This document shows, one piece after another, positions 52,631 to 62,497 of a DNA stretch of 64,000 bases. Source of the DNA: JAHEME01 sp034435035 (GTDB lineage: Bacteria; Chloroflexota; Anaerolineae; Aggregatilineales; UBA3940); assembly GCA_034435035.1 (NCBI GenBank), contig DAOTXW010000079.1:50965-114964 (forward strand), written 5' to 3'. Numbering within the stretch: the stretch's first letter is position 1; every line of letters begins with the position of its first letter. The translations under genes were made by a program, and so were the position numbers. A model generated the notes under the pieces. It was not told the DNA's origin and did not search any database. It was given only the letters and a program-made list of their open reading frames with translations.

Positions 52631-54712
52631 CTATTGACCTCCATCAGCCGGCAGTCCCAGGAGCGCCTGATCCTCCGCCTGCGCCACCTGTCGCCCATGG
52701 CCGACATCAACCTTTGCCAGCAGAATGATGCCGACCAGGAAAAGCAGGATCAGGCTCAGGATGGCCGGGCGGCTGCTGTCAAAGACCAGCGCAGCAGCCG
52801 CAAACAGCAGCGGCCCTATCAGCGAGGCGAACTTCTCCATAATCGCATACAGGCCAAAGAACTCGCCGCTCTTGGCTGCCGGCGACATACTGGCATACAG
52901 GCTGCGGCTGAGCGCCTGGCTGCCGCCCTGCACAGTCGCCACCATCCAGGCAAGGAACCAGAACTCAATGGTGGAGTTCAGGAAGAACCCCCATACGGCG
53001 ATCACCGCATAGATGGCAAGCGCCAGGATAATCGCACGCTTGGTGGTCAGGGTTTCGGCCAGCCCGGAGAAAACCGGCTTACCGAGCAGCAAGGCAAATC
53101 CAGCACCGACTGCCTCGACAGCCAGCACCAGCCCCAGGATCAGGCCCAGATTGTTCTGGCGGGCAGGCGGCAGCACCTCGATCTGAGCCAGGGTCATGAC
53201 GGCCCCCCGGCTGTCATCATTCATCTGGCCAGTATGGACCACCGACAGCGTATGGACGCCCGGAGCGCTCGCTGTGAACGTGCGATTGATCCCGTACCGC
53301 ACCACTGGATTGTACCCGTCGATCAACATGGGCTGGCCGGTATCCTCATCCAGGTAAGGCTCCCCATCCATCTCCACCGCCCATATTCCCCGGTCGGGCC
53401 CACTGCTGTAGGTGATCGCGACCTTTTGGCCGTTGAATACGACCTCATAGCGGGCGTTCGGGTCGGTCGTGATCGAATAAACTGTGTCAGCTGCCGGGCT
53501 GGAGAGTTCCCCACTGAGAAGGGCCAGCACTCCACGAGGTCTTAGGTCCGCGGCGGGGACGACCTGCTGTTCCCAACCGCCGATGAGCTGGACTGCCCCA
53601 CTATCCGCTGGGTAGACACCACCACCCACGGCATCCTGCTCACTAACCGCATCCGGGATCGTCGTATAGGCGGGCAGCGGCCCGCCTGTGATGTCACCCG
53701 GCAGTATCCGCAGACCCACTATCCCGGCTAATGGCAGGGCCACCAGGTTGAAGACGATGAAAGCCAGGTAGAACGGCCGCCGCTTCTCTGCACGATTGGG
53801 CAGATTCCCAAATACCAGACTGAACGGGATCCCCACGAACTGAACCAGCAGCAGCGCAAGGATCAATTCCAGCGACCCGAAGCCGAGCTCAGCCCCATAG
53901 ATCGCTGCCACACCGATAATCGTACCGATACCATCGTTGTAGATGAGAAAGGCAATCAGATACTTGAAGAGTTCGCGATACTGACGGATGTCCTTGAGCG
54001 TGGCCCACAGGCGGGCAAAGCTCACCGCAAGGATGCTCTCGTGAGGGGCGAGTGACGCAGTGGCTGCCGGCGGCTCAGGCACCCGGACGAACAGCGGTAT
54101 TGAGAAGATGGCCCACCAGACTGCCACGCTGAGGAAAGACAGCCGGGCGCCCCATGTACCCGGCAGAAGCTGGATCATGGCGATGTTGATCGCCAGCAGC
54201 AACCCGCCACCCAGATAGCCCATTGCATAGCCGCGCGCCGATACAGAATCCTGGTCTTCCTCTTTCGCCACATGGGGCAGCAGCGCATCATAAAACGTCA
54301 GAGAGCCGTTGAAGCCGATGCGGCCAAGGACAGCGAGCACCGAGGCCAGCAGCCAGTCGCCGGTGCCGACCAGCACCAGCAGCGCCGTCCCTGTGATCCC
54401 GATGCCGGCAAAGATGGCCAGAAAGCGCTTTTTGCCGCGCATCACGTCGGACACGGTGCCCAGAATGGGCGACAGCACAGCGACGATGAACAGGGATACG
54501 CTTAAGCCCAGACTCCAGTAGGCTGTAGCGGTGGCCTCGCTCGGGAGGGTAGCGCCAGCAACCTGGCTGTAGTAGATCGGCAGCACGGCAGCCAGAATAG
54601 TGGTTGCAAAAGCCGAATTGGCCCAGTCGTACAGGGTCCATGCCCGGATGCGCCGCCGGTATTCACGCGCATCCAGCATCCCAAATTGCGCTGTGGCCTC
54701 TGTGATTGTCAT
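52631..54712 (-). CDS. UMF1/Atg22-like MFS transporter with large extracytoplasmic insertion
   Basis: A 693-residue MFS carrier of the UMF1 type, with the N-terminal WTLYDWANSAFAT block, about 12 membrane helices, and an inserted domain of about 185 residues (335-520) between the helices of the second half. The insert is rich in beta-prone sequence (for example GVHTLSVVHTGQMND) and would sit outside the cell. Ordinary family members are about 420-500 residues. It is alone on its strand and shares a divergent gap with proB. Substrate unknown. Confidence 0.85.
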   Translation of the reverse strand: MTITEATAQFGMLDAREYRRRIRAWTLYDWANSAFATTILAAVLPIYYSQVAGATLPSEATATAYWSLGLSVSLFIVAVLSPILGTVSDVMRGKKRFLAIFAGIGITGTALLVLVGTGDWLLASVLAVLGRIGFNGSLTFYDALLPHVAKEEDQDSVSARGYAMGYLGGGLLLAINIAMIQLLPGTWGARLSFLSVAVWWAIFSIPLFVRVPEPPAATASLAPHESILAVSFARLWATLKDIRQYRELFKYLIAFLIYNDGIGTIIGVAAIYGAELGFGSLELILALLLVQFVGIPFSLVFGNLPNRAEKRRPFYLAFIVFNLVALPLAGIVGLRILPGDITGGPLPAYTTIPDAVSEQDAVGGGVYPADSGAVQLIGGWEQQVVPAADLRPRGVLALLSGELSSPAADTVYSITTDPNARYEVVFNGQKVAITYSSGPDRGIWAVEMDGEPYLDEDTGQPMLIDGYNPVVRYGINRTFTASAPGVHTLSVVHTGQMNDDSRGAVMTLAQIEVLPPARQNNLGLILGLVLAVEAVGAGFALLLGKPVFSGLAETLTTKRAIILALAIYAVIAVWGFFLNSTIEFWFLAWMVATVQGGSQALSRSLYASMSPAAKSGEFFGLYAIMEKFASLIGPLLFAAAALVFDSSRPAILSLILLFLVGIILLAKVDVGHGRQVAQAEDQALLGLPADGGQ

Positions 54713-54773
54713 GCGCTTCTCCCATCTCTGTGAAGATCCTGCAGAGCCGGGGCGAACCGGCAGGCTGCTCTAC

Positions 54774-54802
54774 TTTACGCCCAAGCAGGGAAAGAATACA
54801 AT
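54774..54802 (+). promoter_or_regulatory. Promoter of proB
   Basis: TTTACG (54774-54779), 17-nt spacer, TACAAT (54797-54802), 30 nt before the ATG. Confidence 0.55.
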
Positions 54803-54831
54803 CCGGCAGATTATTCCTGTAGGATACTGCT

Positions 54832-55950
54832 ATGAGTCTACCGATCCAGTTTAGACGGCTGGTTATCAAACTGGGCACCAGCGTCCTCACAGCTGGGGCA
54901 CTGCATCTCAGCCATCGCCGGCTGCTAGAGATTGTGCAGCAGATCGCGCAGCTGCATGAAGCAGGCGCCGACACCGCGGTGGTGACTTCAGGTGCCATCG
55001 CCGCGGGAAGGGCGCGGCTGCGCAATCCCGATCTGGGCCGCAACATACCGGCCAAACAGATGCTGGCTGCCGTTGGGCAGCCTCATCTGATGCAGCTTTA
55101 TTCGGATCTGTTTGGCATCTACGGGCTGGACGTGGCCCAGGTACTGCTAACCCGCAGCGACTTCCTGAATCGGCAGCGCTATCTGAATGCTCGCGATACG
55201 CTCAACGCCCTGCTGGAGCACCGTCTGATACCGGTAATCAACGAAAATGATACGGTTGCCACCGATGAGATCAAAGTGGGGGACAACGACAATCTCTCTG
55301 CCCTGGTGGCCAACTTAATCGACGCGGACCTGCTGATCCTGCTCACAGATCAGCCAGGGCTCTTCACAACCGATCCCCGCCTTGATCCGGATGCCCGGCT
55401 GATCCCGATGGTGGAGCGAATCGACGAAAGCGTCTGGCAGAGCGCGGGCGGCGCAGCTTCGGATCTGGGAACCGGCGGGATGCGGACGAAGATACAGGCA
55501 GCCGAGCTGGCTACTCGCAGCGGCACCACAGTGGTGATCGCGCCTGGCTCACGTCCGGGAGTCCTGCTGGAGTTGGTGAATGCCGCCGGTCGACAAATCG
55601 GGACATGGTTCCAGCCAGCCACCACCCATATGGAAAGCTTCAAGCGCTGGCTGCTGTCAGAGCGCTCGCAGGGCGCAGTGCGGATTGACGAGGGCGCAGT
55701 CGCCAAACTGCGCAGGGGCGGGGCAAGTCTGTTGCCGGTGGGCATGCTTGAGGTGATCGGTGAATTTGAACGCGGCGTCGTGATCAGCGTGTGTGGCCCC
55801 GATGGGACCGAAATCGCTCGCGGGCTTACCAACTACGCGGCCAGCGACCTGCGTCACCTGTCCGGAGCACACTCGGACGAAATAACCGCCCGTCTGGGCT
55901 ATACTTATGGAGATGAAGTGATCCACCGGGGGTATCTGGTCATCCTGTAA
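54832..55950 (+). CDS. proB: Glutamate 5-kinase
   Basis: A 372-residue enzyme for the first step of proline synthesis, phosphorylating glutamate with ATP. Amino-acid kinase domain (about 8-260) with VIKLGTSVLT, VVTSGAIAAG, INENDTV and KVGDNDNLSALVA; C-terminal PUA domain (about 275-350). Full length. AGGA site before the ATG. Followed by proA 83 bp downstream. Confidence 0.95.
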   Translation: MSLPIQFRRLVIKLGTSVLTAGALHLSHRRLLEIVQQIAQLHEAGADTAVVTSGAIAAGRARLRNPDLGRNIPAKQMLAAVGQPHLMQLYSDLFGIYGLDVAQVLLTRSDFLNRQRYLNARDTLNALLEHRLIPVINENDTVATDEIKVGDNDNLSALVANLIDADLLILLTDQPGLFTTDPRLDPDARLIPMVERIDESVWQSAGGAASDLGTGGMRTKIQAAELATRSGTTVVIAPGSRPGVLLELVNAAGRQIGTWFQPATTHMESFKRWLLSERSQGAVRIDEGAVAKLRRGGASLLPVGMLEVIGEFERGVVISVCGPDGTEIARGLTNYAASDLRHLSGAHSDEITARLGYTYGDEVIHRGYLVIL

Positions 55951-56033
55951 GCCCGGTGATCTATGGCAGCCCGGTGTGAGTTTTCCCTCGCTGCCGGGCA
56001 AGCTCCGGTTGTGCTGCCGGTTGGATAGGAGCT

Positions 56034-57290
56034 ATGGCCGATCTTGAAAACATCGGGCAGCGGGCCCGAGCCGCAGCCCGCGTGCTGGCTACTGCCCCAC
56101 GACGCCAGAAGGATGCCGCCCTCCTGGCGATTGCCGAATCGTTGAACAGGCAGGCCGATCGCATTCTGCAGGCCAACCAGCAGGATGTCAGCCTCGCCCG
56201 GGCTGAGGGCCTGTCCGATGCCCTGGTGGACAGACTCACGCTAACCCCGGCCAGATTGGAAGGCATCACCGCTGACATCCGGCGGGTGGCGGCTCTGCCG
56301 GACCCGGTTGGCGTGGAGTTCGACACCCGCACCCTCGAAAATGGCCTGCGGGTGCGCCGCCGGCGCACCCCAATTGGCGTGCTGGGGGTGATTTATGAAT
56401 CCCGGCCCAATGTCACCGTCGAGGTAGCGGCGCTCTCTCTCAAGAGCGGCAACGCCGCGATCCTGCGCGGCGGCAGGGAGACCATCCACACCAATGTGGC
56501 GCTCTCGGCTGGCATCCGCGAAGGGGTGGCCGAGGCGGAGTTGCCGCCGGATAGCATTCAGGCAATCACCGATCCGGACCGCGATCTGGTGCTCGGGCTT
56601 CTGCGGCTGAACCGCTACCTGGACATGATTATCCCGCGCGGAGGGGCCAGCCTGCATCAGTTCTGCCGGGATAATGCCACGGTACCCGTGATCACGGGCG
56701 GAATCGGTATCTGTCACCTGTTTGTGGATGAGTCGGCGGATCTGGATCAGGCCGTCAAGATCATTCACAACGCGAAGACGCAGCGCCCTTCTGTCTGCAA
56801 TGCGCTGGATACAGTGCTGATCCATCGCGGGATCGCGCCCCGGGTACTGCCACGTCTGGCCAGGCTCCTGACGGCTGCCGGGGTGCGCCTCAAAGCGGAT
56901 CCCGAATCGCTGGCGATTCTCTCAGACCTCCCGGAGATTGAGGCCGCAGCACCCGGTGACTGGGATACCGAATGGCTGTCGCTTGTGCTGGGGGTGCGGG
57001 TTGTCGATGGCCTGGATGAAGCGATGGAGCACATTCACCTCCACAGCACCGGCCATTCCGATGGCATCCTCACCCGCAGCCAGGCCAACGCCGACCGCTT
57101 CGTTGATGCCGTGGACTCAGCCGTGGTCTATGTCAATGCTTCCACTCGTTTCACCGATGGTGGTCAGCTCGGCATCGGCGCAGAGGTCGCTGTGAGTACA
57201 CAGAAACTTCATGCCCGGGGGCCGATGGCGCTGGAAGAACTTACCACTTACAAATGGATCGTGATCGGTGATGGCCATATCCGACCCTAG
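56034..57290 (+). CDS. proA: Gamma-glutamyl phosphate reductase
   Basis: A 418-residue NADPH-dependent reductase that makes glutamate semialdehyde. Catalytic Cys in RPSVCNALDT; VIYESRPNVTVE and LKSGNAAILRGG are typical. Forms the proline pathway pair with proB. ATG with TAGGAG upstream. Confidence 0.95.
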   Translation: MADLENIGQRARAAARVLATAPRRQKDAALLAIAESLNRQADRILQANQQDVSLARAEGLSDALVDRLTLTPARLEGITADIRRVAALPDPVGVEFDTRTLENGLRVRRRRTPIGVLGVIYESRPNVTVEVAALSLKSGNAAILRGGRETIHTNVALSAGIREGVAEAELPPDSIQAITDPDRDLVLGLLRLNRYLDMIIPRGGASLHQFCRDNATVPVITGGIGICHLFVDESADLDQAVKIIHNAKTQRPSVCNALDTVLIHRGIAPRVLPRLARLLTAAGVRLKADPESLAILSDLPEIEAAAPGDWDTEWLSLVLGVRVVDGLDEAMEHIHLHSTGHSDGILTRSQANADRFVDAVDSAVVYVNASTRFTDGGQLGIGAEVAVSTQKLHARGPMALEELTTYKWIVIGDGHIRP

Positions 57291-57299
57291 GATGCACTC

Positions 57300-57635
57300 A
57301 TGGGATACTTCGCGGACTATCGGGATCATGTTGGCTCGCAGCAGGACAGGCATTACAAGACTACGCTGTTTTCAGGGGCACATCTGATGATCGGAATGAA
57401 CTGTCTGGAGCCTGGCCAGACGCAGCCCGTTCACGATCATCAAGATGCTGATAAGGTCTATTTTGTGCTCGAAGGCACTGGGACCTTCAGGGTTGGCGCA
57501 GAAACCCGCCAGGCAGGTCCCGGCACGGTGGTATGGGCGCCGGCAGGTATGGTGCACGGTGTGGAGAACCGGGATCGCGTCCGTTTAGTGCTGCTGGTCG
57601 GAATCGCGCCACCACCACAGGACAGGCAAAAATGA
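57300..57635 (+). CDS. Cupin-domain protein
   Basis: A 111-residue single cupin. Metal-binding motif PVHDHQDADKVYFVLEG (about 44-60) and the second motif GTVVWAPAGMVHGVEN. Such proteins bind a metal and a small ligand or act as enzymes. The start is 9 bp after proA; its stop overlaps coaBC by 4 bp. Role unknown. Confidence 0.85.
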   Translation: MGYFADYRDHVGSQQDRHYKTTLFSGAHLMIGMNCLEPGQTQPVHDHQDADKVYFVLEGTGTFRVGAETRQAGPGTVVWAPAGMVHGVENRDRVRLVLLVGIAPPPQDRQK

Positions 57636-58888
57636 CCGAACAGACCATCCTATCAGGCAAGCGGATCCTGCTGGGAGTCACCGGATCGATCGCCGCCTTC
57701 AAAGCCGCCGCCCTGGCCAGCCGCCTGGCCCAGCAGAGATCGAAGGTCGATGTCATCATGACCGAAGCGGCGGTGCGGTTTATTGCGCCGCTCACTTTCC
57801 AGGCATTGACAGGCCGTCCGGTTTATACCGACATGTGGGCGACCGACTCATCTGGAGGGCTGGGCACGCATATCGCCCATGTGGGGCTGGCTCACGAAGC
57901 GGACCTGCTCCTGATCGCTCCCTGTACTGCACAGACGATGGCCCGCGTCGCGCTGGGTCTGGCGGACAACCTGCTCAGCGTCACGGCGCTGGCTGCCCGT
58001 TGCCCGATCCTGCTTGCCCCGGCAATGGATGCCGGCATGTACGAGAATCCTGCCACTCAGCAGCATGTTCAGACTCTGACGGAGCGGGGTGTGCATTTTG
58101 CCGGCCCGACGGCGGGCCGCATGGCGTCCGGCCTGGAGGGTCTGGGACGCTTCCTGGAGCCGGAGGAGATCCTCGGACATGCCCGGTACCTGCTGGGCCG
58201 CGGCGGGCCGCTGGCCGGGAGGCGGCTGGTTGTCACTGCCGGGCCCACACGCGAACCCATTGACCCGGTGCGCTACCTGACCAACCAGTCTTCTGGTAAA
58301 CAGGGATTTGCGATTGCGCAGGCCGCACTGGATGCCGGGGCCGATGTGACGCTGATCGCGGGGCCGTCATATCTGCCGACTCCTGTTGGCGCCCTTAGAA
58401 TTGACGTGACCACTGCACAGGATATGCAAACAGCTGTGCTCGAACATGCCTGTGGGACTCCTCCGGCTGATGTGCTGATCATGTCAGCCGCGGTGGCAGA
58501 TTACCGCCCTGCTGTCTATTCTGAGCAGAAAATCAAGAAAGACGATATCGCAGGCCAGGGTGGCATATCGCTTCAGCTCTCACTGACCCGCAACCCCGAC
58601 ATTCTGCTCGAGGTGGCCGGGCAGCCCCACCGCCCACAGCTTTGCATTGGGTTTGCGGCAGAGTCCGAAAACCTGATCGCCCATGCACAGCAAAAACTCC
58701 AGCGTAAACAGCTGGATATGATAGTCGCTAACGACATCACCGTCGCGGATGCCGGTTTTGCAGTCGATACCAATCGCGTGACGCTCATCACCACCCGGGG
58801 AGCGGAGGAGCTGCCCTTGATGAGCAAGAGCGAAGTGGCTGATCACATTCTTGCCCGGGTGAAACAGCATTTATTGGGGCAGCAGTAG
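57632..58888 (+). CDS. coaBC: Bifunctional phosphopantothenoylcysteine decarboxylase/phosphopantothenate-cysteine ligase
   Basis: A 418-residue enzyme of coenzyme A synthesis. The N-terminal CoaC flavoprotein domain (about 1-180) has VTGSIAAFKA and PAMDAGMYEN; the C-terminal CoaB domain (about 190-400) has VTAGPTREPIDPVRYLTN and SGKQG. The ATG at 57632 overlaps the cupin stop, so the longer upstream frame is rejected. Last gene of the pro-cupin-coa run. Confidence 0.94.
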   Translation: MTEQTILSGKRILLGVTGSIAAFKAAALASRLAQQRSKVDVIMTEAAVRFIAPLTFQALTGRPVYTDMWATDSSGGLGTHIAHVGLAHEADLLLIAPCTAQTMARVALGLADNLLSVTALAARCPILLAPAMDAGMYENPATQQHVQTLTERGVHFAGPTAGRMASGLEGLGRFLEPEEILGHARYLLGRGGPLAGRRLVVTAGPTREPIDPVRYLTNQSSGKQGFAIAQAALDAGADVTLIAGPSYLPTPVGALRIDVTTAQDMQTAVLEHACGTPPADVLIMSAAVADYRPAVYSEQKIKKDDIAGQGGISLQLSLTRNPDILLEVAGQPHRPQLCIGFAAESENLIAHAQQKLQRKQLDMIVANDITVADAGFAVDTNRVTLITTRGAEELPLMSKSEVADHILARVKQHLLGQQ

Positions 58889-59023
58889 TTCTCCGGGCAG
58901 TCCACACGGGCAGCACCGCACCACCGCATTTCAAACATCTCTACCAAACCGGGAAGCAGCTGCGCGCATCAAACGGGTTGGAACCCCTGATGCTGGCTGA
59001 CGACGCGGCTTGCAGAACTCGAG

Positions 59024-59065
59024 GGGAAAAGAAGCCCCGGGACGCTGGCTTTCCGCGCCCCGGGG
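59024..59065 (-). terminator. Terminator after the oppF-like gene
   Basis: 7-bp GC stem (59035-59041 with 59059-59065) followed on the minus strand by TTCTTTTCCC. It lies 24 bp past the stop at 59089. The remaining gap to coaBC shows no other clear element. Confidence 0.5.
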
Positions 59066-59088
59066 GATAGACCGGAAGTGTCTGGCGT

Positions 59089-60087
59089 TTATACGCGGTG
59101 ACAGGCTACCCAGTGATCCGGGTAAACCTCCCGGAACTCCGGTTCGATTTCCGAGCAGATCCCGATGGCAACCGGGCAGCGTGGGTGGAAGCGGCAGCCG
59201 GGCGGCGGGTTCAGTGGGCTGGGTACATCGCCCTTCAGGATGATCCGTTCACGCTGAACAGTCGGATCCGGGATCGGAATCGCGCTCATCAGCGCCAGGG
59301 TATAGGGGTGCATGGGATTGAGGAAAAGCTCATCCCGATCGGCCATCTCCACCATCTTACCCAGATACATCACAGCTACTCGGTCGCTGATGTGCTCTAC
59401 AACGCTCAGGTTATGCGCGATGAACAGGTAGGTTAGCCCGTAGTCTGCTTGAAGCTGGCGTAGCAGGTTCAGCACCTGCGACTGGATCGACACGTCCAGA
59501 GCCGAAACTGGCTCATCACAGACGATGAACTTGGGCTGCAGCACCAGCGCCCGCGCGATGCCGATGCGCTGACGCTGTCCACCGGAAAACTCATGAGGGT
59601 AACGACGGGCATGTTCAGGGTACAGGCCAACCCGATCCAGCGCCTCCTGAACCATGTTATTGCGGGTGCGGCTATCCCCAATGCCGTGAATGGCCAGCCC
59701 TTCGCCGATGCTTTCGCCGATCGGCACACGTGGATCCAAAGAGGAGTAGGGGTCCTGGAAGATGATCTGCATATCGCGGCGGGCACGCTTCAGATCGCCG
59801 GGTTTCATGTGAGCCACATCGGATCCTTCAAACAGCACCTGCCCATCAGTTGGCTCGATCAGGCGCAGAATGGTGCGCCCCAGCGTCGTCTTACCGCAGC
59901 CGCTTTCGCCTACCAGCCCCAGGGTTTCACCCTTGCGAACAAAAAAGCTGACATCATCAACCGCCCGCACCCAGGCCTGTACGCGCTGCAGCAGCCCACC
60001 GCGCACAGGAAAATACTTTACCAGGTTCTGAACCTCCAGCAGCAACTCGCCCCGCTGGTGGGATCCATTCTTGCCGTTGTTAGCCAT
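59089..60087 (-). CDS. Oligopeptide ABC transporter ATP-binding protein (OppF-like)
   Basis: A 332-residue ABC ATPase. Walker A GESGCGKTTLGR, signature FSGGQRQRIGIARAL, Walker B KFIVCDEPVSALDV. The C-terminal PPGCRFHPRCP region is typical of Opp/Dpp. It forms a heterodimer with OppD under the permeases, which are not in this window. Its start overlaps the OppD stop by 8 bp. Confidence 0.93.
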   Translation of the reverse strand: MANNGKNGSHQRGELLLEVQNLVKYFPVRGGLLQRVQAWVRAVDDVSFFVRKGETLGLVGESGCGKTTLGRTILRLIEPTDGQVLFEGSDVAHMKPGDLKRARRDMQIIFQDPYSSLDPRVPIGESIGEGLAIHGIGDSRTRNNMVQEALDRVGLYPEHARRYPHEFSGGQRQRIGIARALVLQPKFIVCDEPVSALDVSIQSQVLNLLRQLQADYGLTYLFIAHNLSVVEHISDRVAVMYLGKMVEMADRDELFLNPMHPYTLALMSAIPIPDPTVQRERIILKGDVPSPLNPPPGCRFHPRCPVAIGICSEIEPEFREVYPDHWVACHRV

Positions 60088-61168
60088 TTTCTACTCCGAA
60101 AGTAGCCTCGTGCGAAGACGCTGAACCGAGCACTGTTTCATAACCGAAGTTGATCTCGCCCGCGGGGCGATAGTCCGGGTGATACAGCCAGCACCGCACA
60201 CGCCTGCCTTCGCCGTCGGGGTACAGGTCCGGCTCCTCCTGAGTGCAGATATCGAGGTGGTTGGCGATCCGGGAAGGACAACGCGGAGCGAAACGGCAGC
60301 CAGGGGGTAGATTGATCGGCTGCACCGGAGAACCGGGGATGACGGCCAGGGTATCCTTCACTTCACCCAGTACCGGGATCGAGCTGATCAGACCAACCGT
60401 GTAAGGGTGCTTGGGATTGGCAAACAGGTCATCGACCGGGGCTTCTTCCTGGATGCGTCCGCCGTACATGACATTCACGCGATCGACCATCTCTGCAATA
60501 ACGCCCAGGTCGTGCGTGATCAGGATAATCGACACTTCCATCTTCTCGCGCAGCTCGCGCATCAGGTCAAGAATCTGCGCCTGGATCGTGACATCCAGCG
60601 CGGTGGTCGGCTCATCGGCGATCAGCAGTTCCGGCAAACAGGCGAGGGCCATTGCGATCATCACACGCTGCGCCATTCCGCCCGACATCTCATGCGGGTA
60701 CTGCTCAGCCCGGCGCTCAGGCTCCGGGATGCCCACCAGCCGCAGCAGCGAGATCGCGCGTTCGCGCCCTTCCTCCCGGCCCAGAGAGCGGTGAATATCC
60801 AGCACCTCGGCGATCTGATCGCCGACCTTGAAAACCGGGTTCAAACTGCTCTGAGGTTGCTGGAAGATCATGGCGATCCGGTTCCCGCGGATGTGAACCA
60901 TTTCGCTTTCTGGCAGAGCCAGGAGGTTCTGGCCCCCAAACCAGATCTCGCCGTCCAAAATGCGCCCGGGGGCATCAATCAGCCGCATGACCGAGAGCGA
61001 AGTAACGCTCTTGCCGCTTCCCGACTCACCCACGATCCCCAGGGTTTCACCCTGTTTGAGATCTATGTCAACCCCATCGACTGCCTTGACTACTCCATCT
61101 TCGGTGTAAAAGTAGGTGCGAAGGTTCCTGATCTCCAGGATGTTTCCTTCATGACGGGTTTCAGCCAA
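60080..61168 (-). CDS. Oligopeptide ABC transporter ATP-binding protein (OppD-like)
   Basis: A 362-residue ABC ATPase with Walker A GESGSGKSVTSL, signature MSGGMAQRVMIAMAL, Walker B ELLIADEPTTALDV and the C-terminal PPGCRFAPRCPSRIAN box. The TTG at 61168 is preferred because AGGAGG lies 6 nt upstream; the longer frame would put the start inside that site. It follows the sulfite oxidase-like gene. Confidence 0.92.
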   Translation of the reverse strand: MAETRHEGNILEIRNLRTYFYTEDGVVKAVDGVDIDLKQGETLGIVGESGSGKSVTSLSVMRLIDAPGRILDGEIWFGGQNLLALPESEMVHIRGNRIAMIFQQPQSSLNPVFKVGDQIAEVLDIHRSLGREEGRERAISLLRLVGIPEPERRAEQYPHEMSGGMAQRVMIAMALACLPELLIADEPTTALDVTIQAQILDLMRELREKMEVSIILITHDLGVIAEMVDRVNVMYGGRIQEEAPVDDLFANPKHPYTVGLISSIPVLGEVKDTLAVIPGSPVQPINLPPGCRFAPRCPSRIANHLDICTQEEPDLYPDGEGRRVRCWLYHPDYRPAGEINFGYETVLGSASSHEATFGVENG

Positions 61169-61212
61169 TTGGTTCCTCCTCAATTAAATTGGCGCCGCTT
61201 CTTGCGCCAGGC

Positions 61213-62412
61213 TCATGTTTGGACTGTCACGACAATACGGTGGATATTTGTCGTACCGTCGGGATAAGTGCTGCCCAGAACGCCGGTTTCTTCGACCTCG
61301 TCCCGCTGCGTCACACCATTGCCATCAGTGGCGCGCACAGCCACAGTAACGGGTGTCGCGGACACGGAAGCCGGGACGGGCCAATTATACCGCCACTCTG
61401 TCCAAACCAGTGAAGTCGGCCCGGTGACCAGGTCTGCCGGCTCCCAGCTGACCCCGCCATTAGTGCTGACTTCTACGCCGGCAACGCCGCTGGCGTCTGC
61501 AAAGGCGATCCCGAAGATTTCAACGGTATCTCCCTGTATGAGGGACAGTGCCGCCGGCGCCCAGATCTGCGAATTGACACGCACCGCAGCCTCATTCGAC
61601 CACCCCCGCGATTCCCAGTAGCCCAGAGAGATATCCGGGGTCACTTCCAGGCGCGTGATCCATTTGGGTTGCTTCTGCCCATAGCGGCCCGGCAGCAGTA
61701 CCCGCATCGGATAACCATGTTTGACTGGCAGCGGAGCACCATCCATCTCGAATGCCAGCAGAGAATCGCTGCTCATCGCCAGATCAAGCGGGATGCTCGT
61801 CTGATATCCATCCGCAGCCGTCATGCGCAATTCACGGGCGCCGGGACGAATACCGGCCCTGGTCAGCACATCAGCAAGCCTCACACCACGCCACACCGTG
61901 TTACCGATCAGCGTGCCCCCGACGGGATTGCTGATACATTCCAGGGTTCGCATTGCCTCTACCTGGGGCAGGCGCAGCAGGCCCTGTAAATCCAATGTCT
62001 CAGGATATTGCACCCACCCGTCAATTGTCAACTGCCATTCTTCAGGATTCAGTTCCGGGCGAGGGTTGGAGGTACGATACCGGGTCTCATAAAAGCGCGT
62101 AATCGGCGATGTCACCAGGATGCCATCTGCGCCGCGGGTCACAGATGGCCAGGGTGAGCGCTCCGGGGGAGATGAGGCGATTGTCGGTTGCGCCGGGGGG
62201 CTTGCAGTTGGAGGGCGGTCCGGCGCAGCAGATGTCTCTTCTGCTGGCGCAGTTGCGGCCTGTTCCCTGGCGATCCGAATCTGCTCAGCACTGACCAGGG
62301 TGGGGATGAGAACACCGCCATGCTGATCCACTGCATGCCGGCATGCTGTCCATACAGTACCCAGTGATCCAATCAGCAGCGCCCTGAGCGCGCCACGCCT
62401 GGCAAGATGCAT
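61213..62412 (-). CDS. Sulfite oxidase-like molybdopterin enzyme, predicted lipoprotein
   Basis: A 399-residue extracytoplasmic molybdoenzyme. The molybdopterin-binding domain (about 95-260) has the catalytic Cys in TLECISNPVGG and the block KHGYPMRVLLPGRYGQK. The C-terminal part (about 270-390) is the Mo-co dimerisation domain. The N-terminus has ARRGALRALL and a lipobox-like VWTAC, fitting a Tat-exported lipoprotein. It may oxidise sulfite or another small substrate. Placed between OppD and a hypothetical gene, an odd neighbourhood. Confidence 0.85.
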   Translation of the reverse strand: MHLARRGALRALLIGSLGTVWTACRHAVDQHGGVLIPTLVSAEQIRIAREQAATAPAEETSAAPDRPPTASPPAQPTIASSPPERSPWPSVTRGADGILVTSPITRFYETRYRTSNPRPELNPEEWQLTIDGWVQYPETLDLQGLLRLPQVEAMRTLECISNPVGGTLIGNTVWRGVRLADVLTRAGIRPGARELRMTAADGYQTSIPLDLAMSSDSLLAFEMDGAPLPVKHGYPMRVLLPGRYGQKQPKWITRLEVTPDISLGYWESRGWSNEAAVRVNSQIWAPAALSLIQGDTVEIFGIAFADASGVAGVEVSTNGGVSWEPADLVTGPTSLVWTEWRYNWPVPASVSATPVTVAVRATDGNGVTQRDEVEETGVLGSTYPDGTTNIHRIVVTVQT

Positions 62413-62497
62413 GGCCTGGTCCCCGTCGTATGCGCGCTAGTTTACCCCACTTCGGCAAGATCGCCAGATCGGGATGAGCCTCCACGGCAGCACGCTT

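Noticed and set aside
52507..52728. 73-codon plus-strand reading frame in the same gap
   Set aside because: Pro/Ala/Arg-rich, overlaps the end of the MFS gene, with no ribosome site.
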